Assembly (NCBI RefSeq): GCF_000412695.1
Contig: NC_021499.1
Coordinates: forward strand, 4,154,001 to 4,218,000
Direction: 5' to 3'
Source: Pseudomonas resinovorans NBRC 106553
GTDB lineage: Bacteria > Pseudomonadota > Gammaproteobacteria > Pseudomonadales > Pseudomonadaceae
Length of the DNA: 64,000 nt
Part shown: piece after piece, positions 11,814 to 21,007 of the stretch
Layout of the letters: each line of letters opens with the position of its first letter
Position numbering within the stretch: the first letter of the stretch is position 1
Translations under genes and position numbers: made by a program
Notes under the pieces: generated by a model
Database searches by the model: none
What the model was told of the DNA's origin: nothing
What the model saw: the letters and a program-made list of their open reading frames with translations, nothing else

Positions 11814-12759
11814 CGAGACGCTCCAGGGTTTTCTGCCACATCTCGTCCACCGGCGCTTCCACCTTCAGCTCACCGCCGTCGGGCAGCGTGATGGCCAGCG
11901 AATGGGCGTGCAGGAACAACCGCTTGCCGCCCAGATCGCGAATTTCGCGAGTGAAATCCTCATCACCGTACTTGGGGTCGCCGGCAATGGAATGACCGGC
12001 ATGCTTGGCATGCACACGGATCTGGTGCGTGCGGCCGGTGATCGGACTCGCCTCCACCAGGGTGGCGAACTCACCGAAGCGGCGCACCACGCGAAACTCG
12101 GTCAGCGCCTCCTTGCCCTCGGGATTCACCTCGACCATGCGCTCACCCGAACGCAGGTTGTTCTTCAGCAAGGGCGCACTGACCTTCTTCTTCGAAGTCG
12201 GCCAGCTACCGCGCACCAACGCCAGGTAGCGCTTGTCGACACCGTCGCCGCGCAGCGCTTCGTGCAAGTGGCGCAGCATGCTGCGCTTCTTGGCGATCAT
12301 CAGCAGGCCGGAGGTATCCCGATCCAGGCGATGCACCAGTTCCAGGTCCTTCGACTCGGGGCGCAACTGACGGAAGGCCTCGATCACGCCGAAGCTGAGA
12401 CCGCTACCACCGTGCACGGCGATGCCCGCCGGCTTGTTCAGCACGATCAGGGCCTTGTCTTCGTAGACGATGGCGCTTTCCAGCCGCTCCAGCAGCCCCT
12501 GGGCGACCGGTGCCGGCTCGTCGGGCTCGGACAGGCGCAGCGGCGGAACACGGATGATATCGCCCGCCTGCAGCTTGTACTCAGGTTTGATCCGCCCCTT
12601 GTTCACGCGGACTTCGCCCTTGCGAAGGATGCGATAAATCAATGTCTTGGGCGCACCTTTCAACTGAGTGCGTAGGAAATTATCGATGCGTTGGCCGGCA
12701 TATTCCGGCGCAACCTCAAGCAGCTGGACGCTGGAGGCTGGAGAGGCGGGAGTATTCAT
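11806..12759 (-). CDS. rluC: 23S rRNA pseudouridine synthase RluC
   Basis: A 317-residue RsuA/RluD-family synthase that, in E. coli, modifies U955, U2504 and U2580 of 23S rRNA. An N-terminal S4 RNA-binding domain (about residues 20-80, [20 protein letters not shown]) is followed by the catalytic domain with [11 protein letters not shown], which contains the catalytic aspartate. I used the ATG at 12759 ([10 protein letters not shown]), dropping an implausible 24-residue extension. It is divergent from rne, the arrangement known in E. coli as well. Confidence 0.94.
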   Translation of the reverse strand: MNTPASPASSVQLLEVAPEYAGQRIDNFLRTQLKGAPKTLIYRILRKGEVRVNKGRIKPEYKLQAGDIIRVPPLRLSEPDEPAPVAQGLLERLESAIVYEDKALIVLNKPAGIAVHGGSGLSFGVIEAFRQLRPESKDLELVHRLDRDTSGLLMIAKKRSMLRHLHEALRGDGVDKRYLALVRGSWPTSKKKVSAPLLKNNLRSGERMVEVNPEGKEALTEFRVVRRFGEFATLVEASPITGRTHQIRVHAKHAGHSIAGDPKYGDEDFTREIRDLGGKRLFLHAHSLAITLPDGGELKVEAPVDEMWQKTLERLGA

Positions 12760-12787
12760 CTGCGTATCATAACAATTTTTTATGGAT

Positions 12788-12816
12788 TTGAAGCACTTAA
12801 TGATTACTGCTATAGT
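12788..12816 (+). promoter_or_regulatory. Extended -10 sigma70 promoter for rne
   Basis: TTGAAG (12788-12793), a 17-bp spacer and TATAGT (12811-12816), with a TG at 12808-12809 that gives an extended -10. The predicted start near 12823 leaves a leader of about 490 nt before the rne ATG at 13316. Confidence 0.8.
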
Positions 12817-12822
12817 CGCGAA

Positions 12823-13315
12823 CGCCGCCAAAAGCGGCCTGGTTTCGGGGCGTTCGCCAATTCTGCCGCCCTAACCGCTGCAACCCTTTCAGGACGTGAG
12901 GCCGTCCTACAGAAAATTCGCCGCAATGACCGCGATTTTTCCGAAACAAAAGCCTTGAGCCATGACGCGCGATCACCCTTTCAAATGGGCGATCGCGGTA
13001 AATGCAACCCGCTACGGATTCAGCGAGCGGCACCCGATTTTCAAGGGATAAGTGTAGGGTGGAGATGCACAATCGTCGGACTGCGTAGTTTCAAGACGCT
13101 TCATTTCGTCCGCTACCGACCATTGATTCCTCCTCCTGACAAAGTGCTTCTGTCACGACAGCAAGCAGGAGACGTAGTCGCGATCCTGGCCCCACTGGCT
13201 GGGGCTCGCTAGACACTGGGGTGGCCTGCCGCCCCTGACACGCACCTGACACCGACCGCGAGAGTCGTGTGCGCCAATCGCCGTTTCCGGAAGCCCGGAA
13301 ACCCATTGGTACCAC
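12823..13315 (+). promoter_or_regulatory. Long structured 5' leader of rne
   Basis: Gene-free stretch that should be transcribed as the rne 5' UTR. It contains several hairpins: GCCGC near 12825 pairing with GCGGC at 12834, AGGACG/CGTCCT at 12891-12908, and CGCGATC/GATCGCG at 12968-12997 with further pairing in the loop flanks. In E. coli RNase E autoregulates by cleaving its own long 5' UTR. An equivalent role here is inference from length and structure. Two tiny reading frames in the leader (10 and 29 codons) have no convincing support. Confidence 0.55.
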
Positions 13316-16300
13316 ATGAAAAGAATGCTGATTAACGCGACTCAGCCCGAAGAGTTGCGTGTTGCACTGGTCGACGGCCAACGCCTGTACGACCTGGACA
13401 TTGAATCGGGTGCCCGCGAGCAGAAGAAAGCCAACATCTACAAGGGCCGGATCACTCGCATCGAACCCAGCCTCGAAGCCGCATTCGTCGACTTTGGCGC
13501 CGAGCGCCATGGCTTCCTGCCCCTCAAGGAAATCTCCCGAGAATACTTCAAGAAGTCTCCTGAAGGTCGCATCAACATCAAGGAAGTGCTCAGCGAAGGC
13601 CAGGAAGTCATCGTCCAGGTCGAGAAAGAAGAGCGTGGCAACAAGGGCGCTGCCCTGACCACCTTCATCAGCCTCGCCGGCCGTTACCTGGTACTGATGC
13701 CGAACAACCCCCGCGCCGGTGGCATCTCCCGCCGCATCGAAGGCGAAGAGCGCAACGAACTGCGTGAAGCGCTGAACGGCCTCGACGCCCCGGCCGACAT
13801 GGGCCTGATCGTGCGCACCGCGGGCCTGGGCCGTTCCAGCGAAGAGCTGCAATGGGACCTGGACTACCTGCTGCAACTCTGGAGCGCCATCAAGGAAGCT
13901 TCCGGTGAGCGTGGCGCCCCCTTCCTGATCTACCAGGAAAGCAACGTCATCATCCGCGCCATCCGCGACTACCTGCGCCAGGACATCGGCGAAGTGCTGG
14001 TCGACAGCGTCGAAGCCCACGAAGAAGCCCTCAGCTTCATTCGCCAGGTGATGCCGCAGTACCAGAGCAAGATCAAGCTGTACCAGGACAGCGTTCCGCT
14101 GTTCAACCGCTTCCAGATCGAAAGCCAGATCGAAACCGCCTTCCAGCGTGAAGTGAAGCTGCCGTCCGGCGGCTCCATCGTCATCGACCCGACCGAAGCC
14201 CTGGTGTCCATCGACATCAACTCGGCTCGCGCGACCAAGGGTGGCGACATCGAGGAAACCGCACTGCAGACCAACCTGGAAGCGGCTGAGGAAATCGCCC
14301 GCCAGCTGCGCCTGCGTGACATCGGTGGCCTGATCGTCATCGACTTCATCGACATGACCCCGGCCAAGAACCAGCGCGCCGTGGAAGAGAAAGTCCGCGA
14401 AGCCCTGGAAGCCGACCGCGCCCGCGTGCAGATCGGTCGCATCTCCCGCTTCGGCCTGCTGGAAATGTCCCGTCAGCGCCTGCGTCCGTCCCTCGGCGAG
14501 ACCAGCGGCATCGTCTGCCCCCGTTGCGACGGCCAGGGCATCATCCGTGACGTCGAATCCCTCTCTCTGGCCATCCTGCGCCTGATCGAGGAAGAAGCCC
14601 TCAAGGACCGCACCGCCGAAGTTCGCGCCCAGGTACCGATCCCGGTTGCCGCCTTCCTGCTCAACGAGAAGCGCAACAGCATCACCAAGATCGAGCTGCG
14701 CACCCGTGCGCGCATCGTCATCCTGCCGAACGACCACCTGGAAACTCCGCACTTCGAAGTCCAGCGCCTGCGCGACGACAGCCCGGAAGTACAGAGCAGC
14801 CAGTCCAGCTACGAAATGACCCCGGCCGAAGCTGAAGAAATCCAGCCGGTCAGCTCCACCCGCACCCTGGTTCGCCAGGAAGCCGCGGTGAAGACCGTTT
14901 CTCCCGAGCGTCCCGTTCCGGCACCGGTTCCGGCCGCCCCGCTGGCACCGCCCACCCCGGCTCCGGAACCCAGCCTGTTCAAGGGCCTGGTGAAGTCCCT
15001 GGTAGGCCTGTTCGCCGGCAAGGAAGAACCCAAGGTCGAAGCCGAGAAGCCCGCTACCGAGCGCCAGCCGCGCGGTGAAGAGCGTCGCAACAGCCGCCAG
15101 CAGAACCGTCGCCGTGACGGCCGCGAAGGTCGTGAGGGCCGTGAAGGCCGCCGCGACGAAGAGCGCAAGCCGCGTGAAGAGCGCCAGCCGCGCGAAGCCC
15201 GCGAAGGCCAGGAAGGTCGTCGCGAGCGTCCGGCCCGTGAAGAACGCCAGCCGCGCGAAGAGCGTCAGCCCCGTGAGGAGCGCCAGCCGCGCGAACCGCG
15301 TGAAGAGCGCCAGCCGCGTGAGGAACGTCAGCCTCGCGAAGAGCGTCAGCCCCGTGAGGAGCGTCAGCCCCGTGAATCGCGCGAAGAGCGCCAGCCACGT
15401 GAAGAGCGCCAGCCGCGCGAAGCCCGTGAAGGCCAGGAAGGTCGTCGCGAGCGTGGCGAACGCGCTGAGCGTCCGGCCCGCGAAGAACGCCAGCCCCGTG
15501 AAGAGCGTCAGCCTCGCGAAGAACGCCAGCCACGTGCCGAAATGGCCGCGGCCGAGGTGGTCGACGAAGAGCTGCTGAACAACGAAGAGCTGCTGGACGA
15601 CGATCAGGAAGGCGCCGATGGCGAACGTCCTCGCCGCCGCTCCCGTGGCCAGCGCCGCCGCAGCAACCGCCGCGAGCGTCAGCGTGAAGCCAACGGCGAC
15701 GAGATCGTCGAAGGTCAGGAAGGCCAGGAAGAAGCCGAGCAGGCCTCTCCCGCTGAAGCCGTCCAGGTCGCTGCCGTAGCCGCTACTGCTGTAGTCGCCA
15801 CCGAAGTGCTGGCCGAATCGACCCAGGAAGCGCCGGCCCAGGCCGATTCCCAGGTTGTGGAAGCCGTGGTTGTCGAAACCGAGGTTGTCGAAGCTCAGGT
15901 TGCCGAAGCCGTCGTAGTTCCGGCCGAGGAAACCGCTCCGGTCGCCGAGCAGGCTCAAGTGGTCGAGCAGGCTCCGATCGAGTTCGACGCACCCCAGGTT
16001 GTCGAAGCCGCTCCGGTTGAAGCCGTGGTCGAAGCACCTGTTGCCGCTCCGGTAGTGGAAGCCCCGATCGCTGAAGTCGTCGCCGAATCGGCAGAAGTGG
16101 CTCCGGCCCCCGCTGTCGTCAGTGGCGGTCGCGCTGCCAACGACCCGCGTGAAGTGCGCCGTCGTCAGCGTGAAGCCGAGCGCCTGGCCAAGGAAGCCAA
16201 TGAGTCCGCTACCAAGGCCGTCGAAGCCGTAGCCGCCGCCGAGCCGGTCTCCGCTGCCGCCCACGCCATCGCCGGCGTGGAAGAGGAAGTGGTTGCCGCC

Positions 16301-16447
16301 GAGCAGCAGGTCGAAGCTGCCGTTGAACAGGTTGTCGAGGCTCCGGCCGAGCAAACCGAGCAAACCGAGCAACTGGCCGAAGCGACCGAGACCAAGGCCG
16401 AAGAAGAGAAGGACGAAGCCAAGGACGAGACCAAACCGGTCGTCTGA
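13316..16447 (+). CDS. rne: Ribonuclease E
   Basis: A 1043-residue endoribonuclease that initiates mRNA decay, processes rRNA and tRNA, and scaffolds the degradosome. The N-terminal catalytic half contains an S1 domain (about residues 35-120), the 5'-sensor/RNase H-like region, the DNase I-like segment with [15 protein letters not shown] and IVIDFIDM (catalytic aspartates), and the zinc link CPRC with cysteines at 401 and 404. The C-terminal half (from about residue 510) is low-complexity. It holds a strongly basic and acidic stretch with about 13 copies of EERQPR (roughly residues 595-745), then a Val/Ala/Glu-rich segment. Such tails are natively unstructured and bind RNA and partner proteins. 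Confidence 0.98.
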   Translation: MKRMLINATQPEELRVALVDGQRLYDLDIESGAREQKKANIYKGRITRIEPSLEAAFVDFGAERHGFLPLKEISREYFKKSPEGRINIKEVLSEGQEVIVQVEKEERGNKGAALTTFISLAGRYLVLMPNNPRAGGISRRIEGEERNELREALNGLDAPADMGLIVRTAGLGRSSEELQWDLDYLLQLWSAIKEASGERGAPFLIYQESNVIIRAIRDYLRQDIGEVLVDSVEAHEEALSFIRQVMPQYQSKIKLYQDSVPLFNRFQIESQIETAFQREVKLPSGGSIVIDPTEALVSIDINSARATKGGDIEETALQTNLEAAEEIARQLRLRDIGGLIVIDFIDMTPAKNQRAVEEKVREALEADRARVQIGRISRFGLLEMSRQRLRPSLGETSGIVCPRCDGQGIIRDVESLSLAILRLIEEEALKDRTAEVRAQVPIPVAAFLLNEKRNSITKIELRTRARIVILPNDHLETPHFEVQRLRDDSPEVQSSQSSYEMTPAEAEEIQPVSSTRTLVRQEAAVKTVSPERPVPAPVPAAPLAPPTPAPEPSLFKGLVKSLVGLFAGKEEPKVEAEKPATERQPRGEERRNSRQQNRRRDGREGREGREGRRDEERKPREERQPREAREGQEGRRERPAREERQPREERQPREERQPREPREERQPREERQPREERQPREERQPRESREERQPREERQPREAREGQEGRRERGERAERPAREERQPREERQPREERQPRAEMAAAEVVDEELLNNEELLDDDQEGADGERPRRRSRGQRRRSNRRERQREANGDEIVEGQEGQEEAEQASPAEAVQVAAVAATAVVATEVLAESTQEAPAQADSQVVEAVVVETEVVEAQVAEAVVVPAEETAPVAEQAQVVEQAPIEFDAPQVVEAAPVEAVVEAPVAAPVVEAPIAEVVAESAEVAPAPAVVSGGRAANDPREVRRRQREAERLAKEANESATKAVEAVAAAEPVSAAAHAIAGVEEEVVAAEQQVEAAVEQVVEAPAEQTEQTEQLAEATETKAEEEKDEAKDETKPVV
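15175..15540 (+). repeat. Coding repeats of EERQPR type in the RNase E tail
   Basis: The DNA encodes about 13 copies of the hexapeptide EERQPR, interspersed with PRE, SRE and [11 protein letters not shown] variants. The larger block ending in [11 protein letters not shown] occurs twice. Codon choice varies between copies (for example cgcgaagagcgt against cgtgaggaacgt), so the peptide is conserved more than the DNA. Confidence 0.9.
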
Positions 16448-16462
16448 AGCCTGTCCTGAATG

Positions 16463-16496
16463 AAAAAGGGGATGCCATTGGCATCCCCTTTTTTTT
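16463..16496 (+). terminator. Intrinsic terminator of rne, with T-tract forming the IS target site
   Basis: GGGGATGCC (16468-16476) pairs with GGCATCCCC (16480-16488), followed by exactly eight T (16489-16496). The insertion sequence begins at the next base. Confidence 0.92.
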
Positions 16497-17801
16497 GGTT
16501 CATCGCGCTTTCCCGGGGAAGGCGGCCTTGATTTTCAGGAAGAAGTAGGCCGAGTCGCGGAAGCCATAGGCCATGCGCTTGATCACTTTGATGCGGTTGT
16601 TCACCCCTTCCAGCTGGCTGGTGTGCAAGGGGAAACGGGCGCTGGCGAGGATGCCGCGCGCGTAACGCTTGAGGTTCCTGGCAAAGCGTTGGAGCGGCGC
16701 CAAGCCGCTGTCCCGGGCGTGCCGCAGCCAGGTTCGCCAGCGCCGCCAGCCGTCCTGCACACTGGGGGCGTACCAGATTTCCTTTAATGCATCCTTGAGC
16801 ACGTAGGCCGTGGCCAGTGGCTGGTTGGCCGCGAGCAATTCCTGCAACTGCACGGCCTGTCCGCCCTTGAGGTTTTCGCGATTGCGCAGCAGCAGCCAGC
16901 GGCTCTGCTTGACCACCTTGCGCGCCGGTTTGTCTTCGCGCAGGCGGTTGGCCTGGTCGACCCGGATCCGGTCGATCACGTCCCGGCCGTAGCGCGCCAC
17001 CACGTGGAACAGGTCGTACACCACCTCGGCCTGCGGGCAATGCCGTTTCACCTCGAGGTCGAAGGCGGTGTTCATGTCCATGGCCACCGCCTCGATCTGC
17101 CGGCAGTGCTCGCCGAGCAATTCGAAGAACGGACGGATCGCCTCACGGCTGTTGCCATGCCCGACCCACAGCACCCGCGTGCGCTCGGCATCCATGATCA
17201 CCGTGGCGTAACGATGCCCCTTGTGCAGGGCAAACTCGTCCATCACCAGCCGACGCACCTCGCCTGGCTCAAACGCGCCAACCGAGGCGTCCAGGCGGCG
17301 CTTGTCGAGCGTCTTGAGCGTGTGCCAATGCAGGCCAGTGAGGCGGCTGACGTGACTGATCGGCAGCAATTGCAGCAAACCCTCGAGCCAGACGCGCAAA
17401 CGCTGAGTCAGGCGTGACGCCGGCTCCAGCCAGTCGATCCGCTCGGTCACCCGCCCACAATCCAGGCAATCGACGCGACGCACCGGCAGTTGGAGCAGCA
17501 CGCGCTGATCCAGCAGGTCACGGTCACGCACCTGGCGGATTCGCCGCTCGTGGATCAGCGGGCAGTCTTGGTGACAGCGGCCACATTTGGGGAGGGAGCC
17601 GGCTTGAGGTTCGAGCTCAATCAGCAGGGTGTCGTGAGTGGCTTGGCGACAGGCGACGACCTCGTAGCCTGGCCAGAACTGGGCAAGATCAATAGGATTC
17701 ACGGCGGCAGCAGGGAGTGGGGGTTGGTTCGTTTGGCGACTGCCAATCTACCCACTTCCCTGACTGTCAACTCGCTCTTCCCCCTGAATCCGCGAAGAAC
17801 C
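16497..17801 (-). mobile_element. ISL3-family insertion sequence, complete, 1305 bp
   Basis: Inverted ends of about 25 bp: the left end reads GGTTCATCGCGCTTTC and the right end, inverted, reads GGTTCTTCGCGGATTC, with 20 matches in 25 positions. The element is flanked on both sides by TTTTTTTT (16489-16496 and 17802-17809), an 8-bp target duplication as expected for ISL3 elements. It carries a single transposase gene on the minus strand whose stop codon overlaps the left inverted repeat. Nothing looks truncated, so the element may be active. Confidence 0.92.
16500..17702 (-). CDS. ISL3 family transposase
   Basis: A 400-residue transposase. An N-terminal zinc-finger-like segment (CGRCHQDC, then CLDCG further on) precedes a helix-turn-helix region (LLPISHVSRLTGLHWHTLKTLDKRRL) and a DDE domain with VMDEFALHKGHRYATVIMD and MDMNTAFDLEVKRHCP. 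The C-terminus contains the usual LEGVNNRIKVIKRMAYGFRD motif of ISL3 transposases. The frame is open throughout, and the gene fills most of the element. It points toward rne, so the two genes converge on the shared terminator. Confidence 0.95.
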   Translation of the reverse strand: MNPIDLAQFWPGYEVVACRQATHDTLLIELEPQAGSLPKCGRCHQDCPLIHERRIRQVRDRDLLDQRVLLQLPVRRVDCLDCGRVTERIDWLEPASRLTQRLRVWLEGLLQLLPISHVSRLTGLHWHTLKTLDKRRLDASVGAFEPGEVRRLVMDEFALHKGHRYATVIMDAERTRVLWVGHGNSREAIRPFFELLGEHCRQIEAVAMDMNTAFDLEVKRHCPQAEVVYDLFHVVARYGRDVIDRIRVDQANRLREDKPARKVVKQSRWLLLRNRENLKGGQAVQLQELLAANQPLATAYVLKDALKEIWYAPSVQDGWRRWRTWLRHARDSGLAPLQRFARNLKRYARGILASARFPLHTSQLEGVNNRIKVIKRMAYGFRDSAYFFLKIKAAFPGKAR

Positions 17802-17809
17802 TTTTTTTT
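17802..17809. repeat. Right copy of the 8-bp target-site duplication (T8)
   Basis: Eight T bordered by the IS end (C at 17801) and an A at 17810. It is identical to 16489-16496. Confidence 0.88.
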
Positions 17810-17866
17810 ATTGCGCCTGAGGAAAGCGAGTAGGTTGTGGCAGTCCGGATGGGTCGTGCCAATGAG

Positions 17867-19648
17867 TTATTCCGCGCCCGCCTCTTCCCGACTACCGAAC
17901 TGCAGCTCGGCCAGCCGCGCGTAGAGCGGGCTGGTGGCCACCAGTTGCGCGTGACTGCCAACCGCCACCACCCTGCCCCGCTCCATCACCGCGATGCGGT
18001 CGGCGTTCTGCACCGTGGCCAGGCGGTGGGCGATCACCAGGGTGGTACGCCCGCTCATCAGCGCCGGCAGGGCCTGCTGGATCAGGTGTTCGCTTTCCGC
18101 ATCCAGGGCGCTGGTGGCCTCGTCCAGTAGCAGGATGGGCGCGTCCACCAGCAACGCGCGGGCAATCGCCAGGCGCTGCCGCTGGCCGCCGGAGAGGCCG
18201 ATGCCGCCCTCCCCCAGGTGCGTCCGGTAGCCCTGTGGCAGAAGGGCGATGAACTCATGGGCATGGGCCGCGCGGGCCGCGGCTTCCACCTCGGCATCGC
18301 TGGCGCCGGGACGGCCATAGCGGATGTTGTCCTCGACGCTGCCATAGAACAGGGCGGGGTTCTGGGACACCAGGGCGAAGCAGCGACGCAGGTCCGCCGG
18401 GTCGAGCTGCCTGAGCTCCACGCCTTCCACCCGAATAGTGCCCGCCTGGGGATCGAAGAAGCGCAGCAACAGCTCGAAGACCGTCGACTTGCCGGCTCCG
18501 GAAGGCCCCACCAGCGCCAGGGTTTCGCCAGGGCGCACGGTCAGGCTGACATCGTCCAGCGCGTTCACTTCGGGCCGACCGGGATAGGCGAAGCGCACGG
18601 CGTCCATCTCGATACGCCCGCTTACCCGCGCCGGCAGTGTCACCCGCCCGTCCTCGGGGCCGTGGATCAGATTGCGTGCCTGCAGCAGTTCGGCGATACG
18701 CTCCGCGGCGCCGGCCGCACTCTGCAGCTCGCCGATCACTTCGCTGATGGCGCCAAAGGCTGCGCCCACGATCAGGCTGTAGAACACAAAGGCAGCCAGG
18801 TCGCCGGGGGATATGCGCCCGGCTATCACATCCGTCCCACCCACCCAGAGCATCACGCCCACCGCCCCCAGCACCAGCACGATCACCAGGGTGATCAGCC
18901 AGGCGCGCTGGGCGATGCGCTGCCGCGCCGTGTCGAACGCCCCTTCCACCGTGCGCGCGAAACGCTGGCGGTCCTGGGGTTGATGGTTGTAGGCCTGCAC
19001 CGTCTTGATCTGCCCCAGGGTCTCGCCGACATAGACGCCGACATCGGCGACCCGGTCCTGGCTCTGCCGCGACAGGCGCCGCACCCGCCGGCCGAAAACG
19101 AGGATCGGCGCCAGTACCAGCGGCAACGCCAGCAGCACGATCCCGGTGAGCTTGGGGTTGGTCACGAACAAGAGGCCGATGCCACCCACCAGCATGATGC
19201 CGTTGCGCAACGCCATGGACAGCGACGAACCGATGACCGATTGCAGCAAGGTGGTATCGGCGGTCAGCCGCGACTGGATCTCCGAGGCGCGGTTGCTCTC
19301 GTAGAAACCGGGATGCAGCTGGATCAGGTGGTCGAACACGCGCTTGCGGATATCCGCGACAAAACGCTCGCCTATCCAGGACACCAGATAGAAACGGGTA
19401 AAGGTACCCAGCGCCAGGGCCAGCACCAGGCCGAAGAACAGCATGATCGAATGCCGCAGCGCCGCCTCCGACTGGGTCGCCAGGCCCTGGTCCACCAGCA
19501 GGCGGATACCCTGCCCCATGGACAGGGTGATGCCGGCGGTGAACAGCAAGGCCAGCAGTGCGCCCAGCACACGCCAGCGATAGGGCGCGACGAAACGCCC
19601 GGCCATGCGCAGCGCATCGCGCCGCCGTGAAGTGAGCAGGTCGGTCAT
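17867..19648 (-). CDS. ABC transporter, fused permease/ATPase (subfamily B exporter)
   Basis: A 593-residue half-transporter, probably a homodimeric inner-membrane exporter. Six membrane helices occupy about residues 20-320. The nucleotide-binding domain follows, with Walker A GPSGAGKST, signature LSGGQRQRLAIARAL, Walker B ILLLDEATSALD and the H-loop in VIAHRLATV. Such proteins include MsbA-type lipid exporters and peptide/drug exporters. The substrate is not readable from this sequence, and MsbA itself is usually linked to lpxK, which is absent here. It is the last gene of a same-strand run with the DCC protein, phosphatase and porin. Confidence 0.9.
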   Translation of the reverse strand: MTDLLTSRRRDALRMAGRFVAPYRWRVLGALLALLFTAGITLSMGQGIRLLVDQGLATQSEAALRHSIMLFFGLVLALALGTFTRFYLVSWIGERFVADIRKRVFDHLIQLHPGFYESNRASEIQSRLTADTTLLQSVIGSSLSMALRNGIMLVGGIGLLFVTNPKLTGIVLLALPLVLAPILVFGRRVRRLSRQSQDRVADVGVYVGETLGQIKTVQAYNHQPQDRQRFARTVEGAFDTARQRIAQRAWLITLVIVLVLGAVGVMLWVGGTDVIAGRISPGDLAAFVFYSLIVGAAFGAISEVIGELQSAAGAAERIAELLQARNLIHGPEDGRVTLPARVSGRIEMDAVRFAYPGRPEVNALDDVSLTVRPGETLALVGPSGAGKSTVFELLLRFFDPQAGTIRVEGVELRQLDPADLRRCFALVSQNPALFYGSVEDNIRYGRPGASDAEVEAAARAAHAHEFIALLPQGYRTHLGEGGIGLSGGQRQRLAIARALLVDAPILLLDEATSALDAESEHLIQQALPALMSGRTTLVIAHRLATVQNADRIAVMERGRVVAVGSHAQLVATSPLYARLAELQFGSREEAGAE

Positions 19649-19690
19649 TGGGGACTCGATGGATGGGTGCGGAAAAACGGTCGGAAGCGC

Positions 19691-20131
19691 TCAGCGATCG
19701 GCATCGAGGAAGCGCCCCTCGTGGTCGGGGGACGGCAACAGGCAGACGTCATATCGGCCGAACAGGCGGTAGCGGTTCAGCGCGACGCGGTCGTAGCACC
19801 AGTCGCGCAGGCCCAGAGGCAGGAAGCGGAACACCGCCAGCGCCGGCCAGGGTGCCGGCAGCTGGCGCAGAATGCTGGTGATGGCATCGGAGCGGACGAA
19901 CAGCTGGCGGCCTTCGACATAGAGCAGGGTGGCGAAGCTGTCGGTGGGCAGGCCGAACCAGCGCAGGATCGCCTGGCCTTCCGGGGACTGCACCGAAGCC
20001 AGCTTGAACACACGGGCCCGATCATGGCGGATGAGGAACCTCGCCCAGCCGTTGCACAGCTTGCAGACTCCGTCGAAGAGCACGACGCGCTCGCCAGGAC
20101 GGATATGGGGCGGGTACTGCTCGGCAGCCAT
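19691..20131 (-). CDS. DCC-family thiol-disulfide oxidoreductase-like protein (DUF393)
   Basis: A 146-residue protein with the family-defining DxxCxxC arrangement FDGVCKLC near the N-terminus and WCYDRVALNRYRLFGR near the C-terminus. DUF393 proteins are annotated as predicted thiol-disulfide oxidoreductases, and their real substrates are unknown. I preferred the second in-frame ATG (20131) because AGGAG lies 7 nt upstream of it. It is 42 bp before the ABC transporter gene. Confidence 0.85.
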   Translation of the reverse strand: MAAEQYPPHIRPGERVVLFDGVCKLCNGWARFLIRHDRARVFKLASVQSPEGQAILRWFGLPTDSFATLLYVEGRQLFVRSDAITSILRQLPAPWPALAVFRFLPLGLRDWCYDRVALNRYRLFGRYDVCLLPSPDHEGRFLDADR

Positions 20132-20186
20132 CGCGGGCTCCTGCATCCACGGAAAAGTGCCTCGATGTTAACCGATCCGCACCCGC

Positions 20187-20978
20187 TCAGTGCGCCAGGG
20201 CGTCCACCTCCCCGGCACAGTCGCGAAGGGGCTGGACGCCCTCGGCACGAAGCCGCGCCATCTCGCCCGCGGCGGCGCGCATGTCGGCGCGAAACAGCGG
20301 GTCGGCCTGTAACCGCGCAAAGGTGGCCGCGCCTATCTCGCGGCCGGCCCTGACATCGCTGTGCCAGTGCACGCCGCACACCAGCCGGCTCTCGCCGAAG
20401 GCCCGGCCCCGCGCCATCAGCGCGTCGCCCCGCTCCGGCGCCAGCTGGCTGAGCAGCAGCGCCCAGGTCCAGCCGATGGCGCTGTGCCCCGAGGGGTAGG
20501 CGCCATCCACAGCCAGCTTGGCCTCGTCCTCCGGGGTGCAGGACACCCGCTTCAGTACGGCAAAGGGGCGCCCCCTGGCGTAGCGGTTCTTGGCGCCATA
20601 GGTTGCCAGCCCCGCATCGGCCAGGGTACGCCGGAGCACTCGATAGAGACTGGGCGTGCGCTGCTCGTCGATGGGCGCCTGCAAGGCACAGGAGAACGCC
20701 TCAGCCGCCTCGGGGAAACGCAACCGCGCGTCTGCGATCGCCACCTGCCAGCGCGGGGTATCGCGCAGGGCCTGCTGGCGCTCCGCCACGGCCAGGTCCA
20801 GCGCATGCTCGGCGGTGCCCGGCGCCGGTGGCGGCGGCACCAGCAGCAGGCTGTCCGGCCGCGCCTGCGCTTCCAGGTAGCCCGCCAGGAAGCCCGGACG
20901 GATTTCCGCCACGGGCTGCTGAGCCGAGGCAGTGTGCGCGAGCACCAGGGCCAGAAGCAGGATTGTACTGAGACGCAT
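20187..20978 (-). CDS. Periplasmic class A-like acid phosphatase (PAP2 superfamily)
   Basis: A 263-residue secreted phosphatase. The start at 20978 gives a signal peptide (MRLSTILLLALVLAHTASAQ) and has a GGGAGGG ribosome-binding site. The three-part PAP2 signature is visible: a basic KR segment before CTPEDE, YPSGHSAIGW, and SRLVCGVHWHSDV. This fits nonspecific acid phosphatases of the PhoN/class A type, which release phosphate from organic esters in the periplasm. The gene begins 29 bp after an OprD-type porin gene on the same strand, which suggests a joint role in nutrient uptake (inference). Confidence 0.88.
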   Translation of the reverse strand: MRLSTILLLALVLAHTASAQQPVAEIRPGFLAGYLEAQARPDSLLLVPPPPAPGTAEHALDLAVAERQQALRDTPRWQVAIADARLRFPEAAEAFSCALQAPIDEQRTPSLYRVLRRTLADAGLATYGAKNRYARGRPFAVLKRVSCTPEDEAKLAVDGAYPSGHSAIGWTWALLLSQLAPERGDALMARGRAFGESRLVCGVHWHSDVRAGREIGAATFARLQADPLFRADMRAAAGEMARLRAEGVQPLRDCAGEVDALAH

Positions 20979-21007
20979 GGGGAACCCTCCCGTAGTGAAG
21001 ACCGACA

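Noticed and set aside
12962-13051. A 29-codon frame in the rne leader
   Set aside because: No ribosome-binding site, and the same bases form a strong hairpin; it is better explained as structured leader RNA.
13091-16372. A 1093-codon open frame on the strand opposite rne
   Set aside because: It mirrors rne codon by codon, is extremely rich in Gly, Phe and Leu in low-complexity runs, and has no ribosome-binding site. It is open because GC-rich codons of rne rarely give stops in that frame.
16497-17801. The ISL3 transposase as part of a transposon carrying cargo genes
   Set aside because: The inverted repeats and T8 duplications border the transposase gene alone, so nothing else is carried.
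17867-19648. Naming the ABC exporter msbA
   Set aside because: Motifs show only the exporter class; lpxK and other lipid A genes are not adjacent, so the lipid flippase call is not supported.
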